A DNA stretch of 64,000 bases from NCBI RefSeq assembly GCF_013307435.2, contig NZ_CP102845.1, forward strand, positions 1,240,001 to 1,304,000. The letters are read 5' to 3'. The number at the start of each line of letters is the position of its first letter. The first letter of the stretch is position 1. The DNA is from Microvirga terrae. GTDB lineage: Bacteria; Pseudomonadota; Alphaproteobacteria; Rhizobiales; Beijerinckiaceae. Positions 63,549 through 64,000 of this stretch are shown piece by piece. The notes below the pieces were generated by a model that saw nothing but the letters and a program-made list of their open reading frames with translations, had not been told where the DNA came from and searched no databases. Position numbers and translations under genes: made by a program.

Positions 63549-64000
63549 CTAACGGGAATTGGAGGATGCGAAGCCTGCCGAGGCGGTGATCGAACCTGTC
63601 GTCACGGGTTCGCTGGCGCCGGTTCGAAGGGTATGCAGCAATCCCTTGCGCTTGGCCTCGTAGTAATAGCCGCCAGCATAAAGCGCGACGGCACGGTCCG
63701 GGTTGCCGCCTGCCACTCGATAGGCGTTCGCAAGATACGGAACGGCATATGTAAGATTGGTGTTCGCGTCGAGCAGGCCCGAGACTGTTCCTCTATAACC
63801 CATTCCTCGCGCGGTGGCATAGCGGATCTGCATGAGGCCCAAATTGCCGGCACTGGACGCGCGTGGATTGTAGCCGCTTTCACGCCGGATGATTCGATGT
63901 ACCAATGTTTCGGGAATTCCGTGGGCCCGGGCGTGTTGTGCGACGAGTGTGTCGATCTGGTCTCTTTCAGATGCTGCGGCAGGCAACGTGCAGGCGAGCG
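63549..64000 (-). CDS. Lytic transglycosylase (SLT), 5' part beyond window
   Basis: The reading frame continues off the right end. The visible 150 residues begin with a probable lipobox (LACTLPAAA), so it is likely a lipoprotein, and then the SLT domain: IIRRESGYNPRASSAGNLGLMQI with catalytic Glu in RRES, and NLTYAVPYLANAYRVAGG. Such enzymes cleave peptidoglycan glycan strands to anhydromuropeptides. The C-terminus is Ser/Ala/Gly-rich. Confidence 0.85.
   Translation of the reverse strand, partial: LACTLPAAASERDQIDTLVAQHARAHGIPETLVHRIIRRESGYNPRASSAGNLGLMQIRYATARGMGYRGTVSGLLDANTNLTYAVPYLANAYRVAGGNPDRAVALYAGGYYYEAKRKGLLHTLRTGASEPVTTGSITASAGFASSNSR

Noticed and set aside
1..64000. CRISPR arrays, rRNA, integrases, transposases
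   Set aside because: I looked for evenly spaced direct repeats, rRNA-like stretches and DDE or tyrosine-recombinase motifs and saw none.

Overview
The window looks like a chromosomal segment of a high-GC alphaproteobacterium of the order Hyphomicrobiales (Rhizobiales). A Microvirga or Methylobacterium relative is my best guess, by inference only. The grounds are a CtrA cell-cycle module (chpT, ctrA, fliJ, an FlbD-type HTH protein and sciP), GANTC-rich promoter DNA, an imuA-imuB-dnaE2 mutasome behind an alphaproteobacterial LexA box, a DUF1134 protein, and promoters of the EcfG general-stress type (GGAAC-N16-CGTT).

Layout. 0-2.6 kb: the tail of a ferritin-like DUF892 gene, a LuxR/LuxI quorum-sensing pair and a decayed XRE regulator. 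2.6-9.6 kb: stress and signalling genes, namely a four-gene membrane operon resembling elaB/yqjD/yqjE, two single-domain response regulators, a UvdE-type UV endonuclease, a SWIB-domain protein, a D-amino-acid transaminase and a small secreted protein. Several of these follow EcfG-like promoters. 9.7-21.5 kb: conserved housekeeping and the CtrA module, then mnmA, a PmtA-like methyltransferase and tRNA-Met. 21.65-37.5 kb: an accessory region beginning at the 3' end of tRNA-Met. It holds gene remnants, an amino-acid-type ABC transporter with a D-2-hydroxyacid dehydrogenase, a DapA-family enzyme, an XRE-cupin regulator and an L-2-hydroxyacid dehydrogenase, a serralysin-like RTX metalloprotease, a MerR/MFS divergon, a frameshifted HEXXH peptidase, a truncated metallo-beta-lactamase-fold gene, a tryptophan-rich repeat protein and an AT-rich pair of tiny overlapping genes. 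37.6-53 kb: regulators and sensors (LysR, XRE, HWE kinase, response regulator, 1123-residue hybrid kinase), two MFS pumps in the whole window, a spore-photoproduct-lyase homologue and DUF2382 stress proteins. 53-64 kb: a BrnA-like protein, a NepR-like small protein, the mutasome, a diguanylate cyclase, a DEDD exonuclease and a lytic transglycosylase that runs off the right edge.

How it fits together. Three regulatory layers are visible in the DNA: CtrA/SciP/ChpT with CcrM-type GANTC sites; the general stress response, with five GGAAC-N16 promoters in front of membrane-stress, regulator, secreted and DUF2382 genes and a possible NepR paralogue; and SOS, with a LexA direct repeat ahead of imuA. 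UV survival is a recurrent theme: uvdE, an spl-like gene and the mutasome. The most striking single defect is an in-frame amber codon in dnaE2 exactly where the family normally has Gln, which would split the error-prone polymerase unless it is read through or is a sequence error. I found no CRISPR array, rRNA, intact transposase, integrase or prophage.
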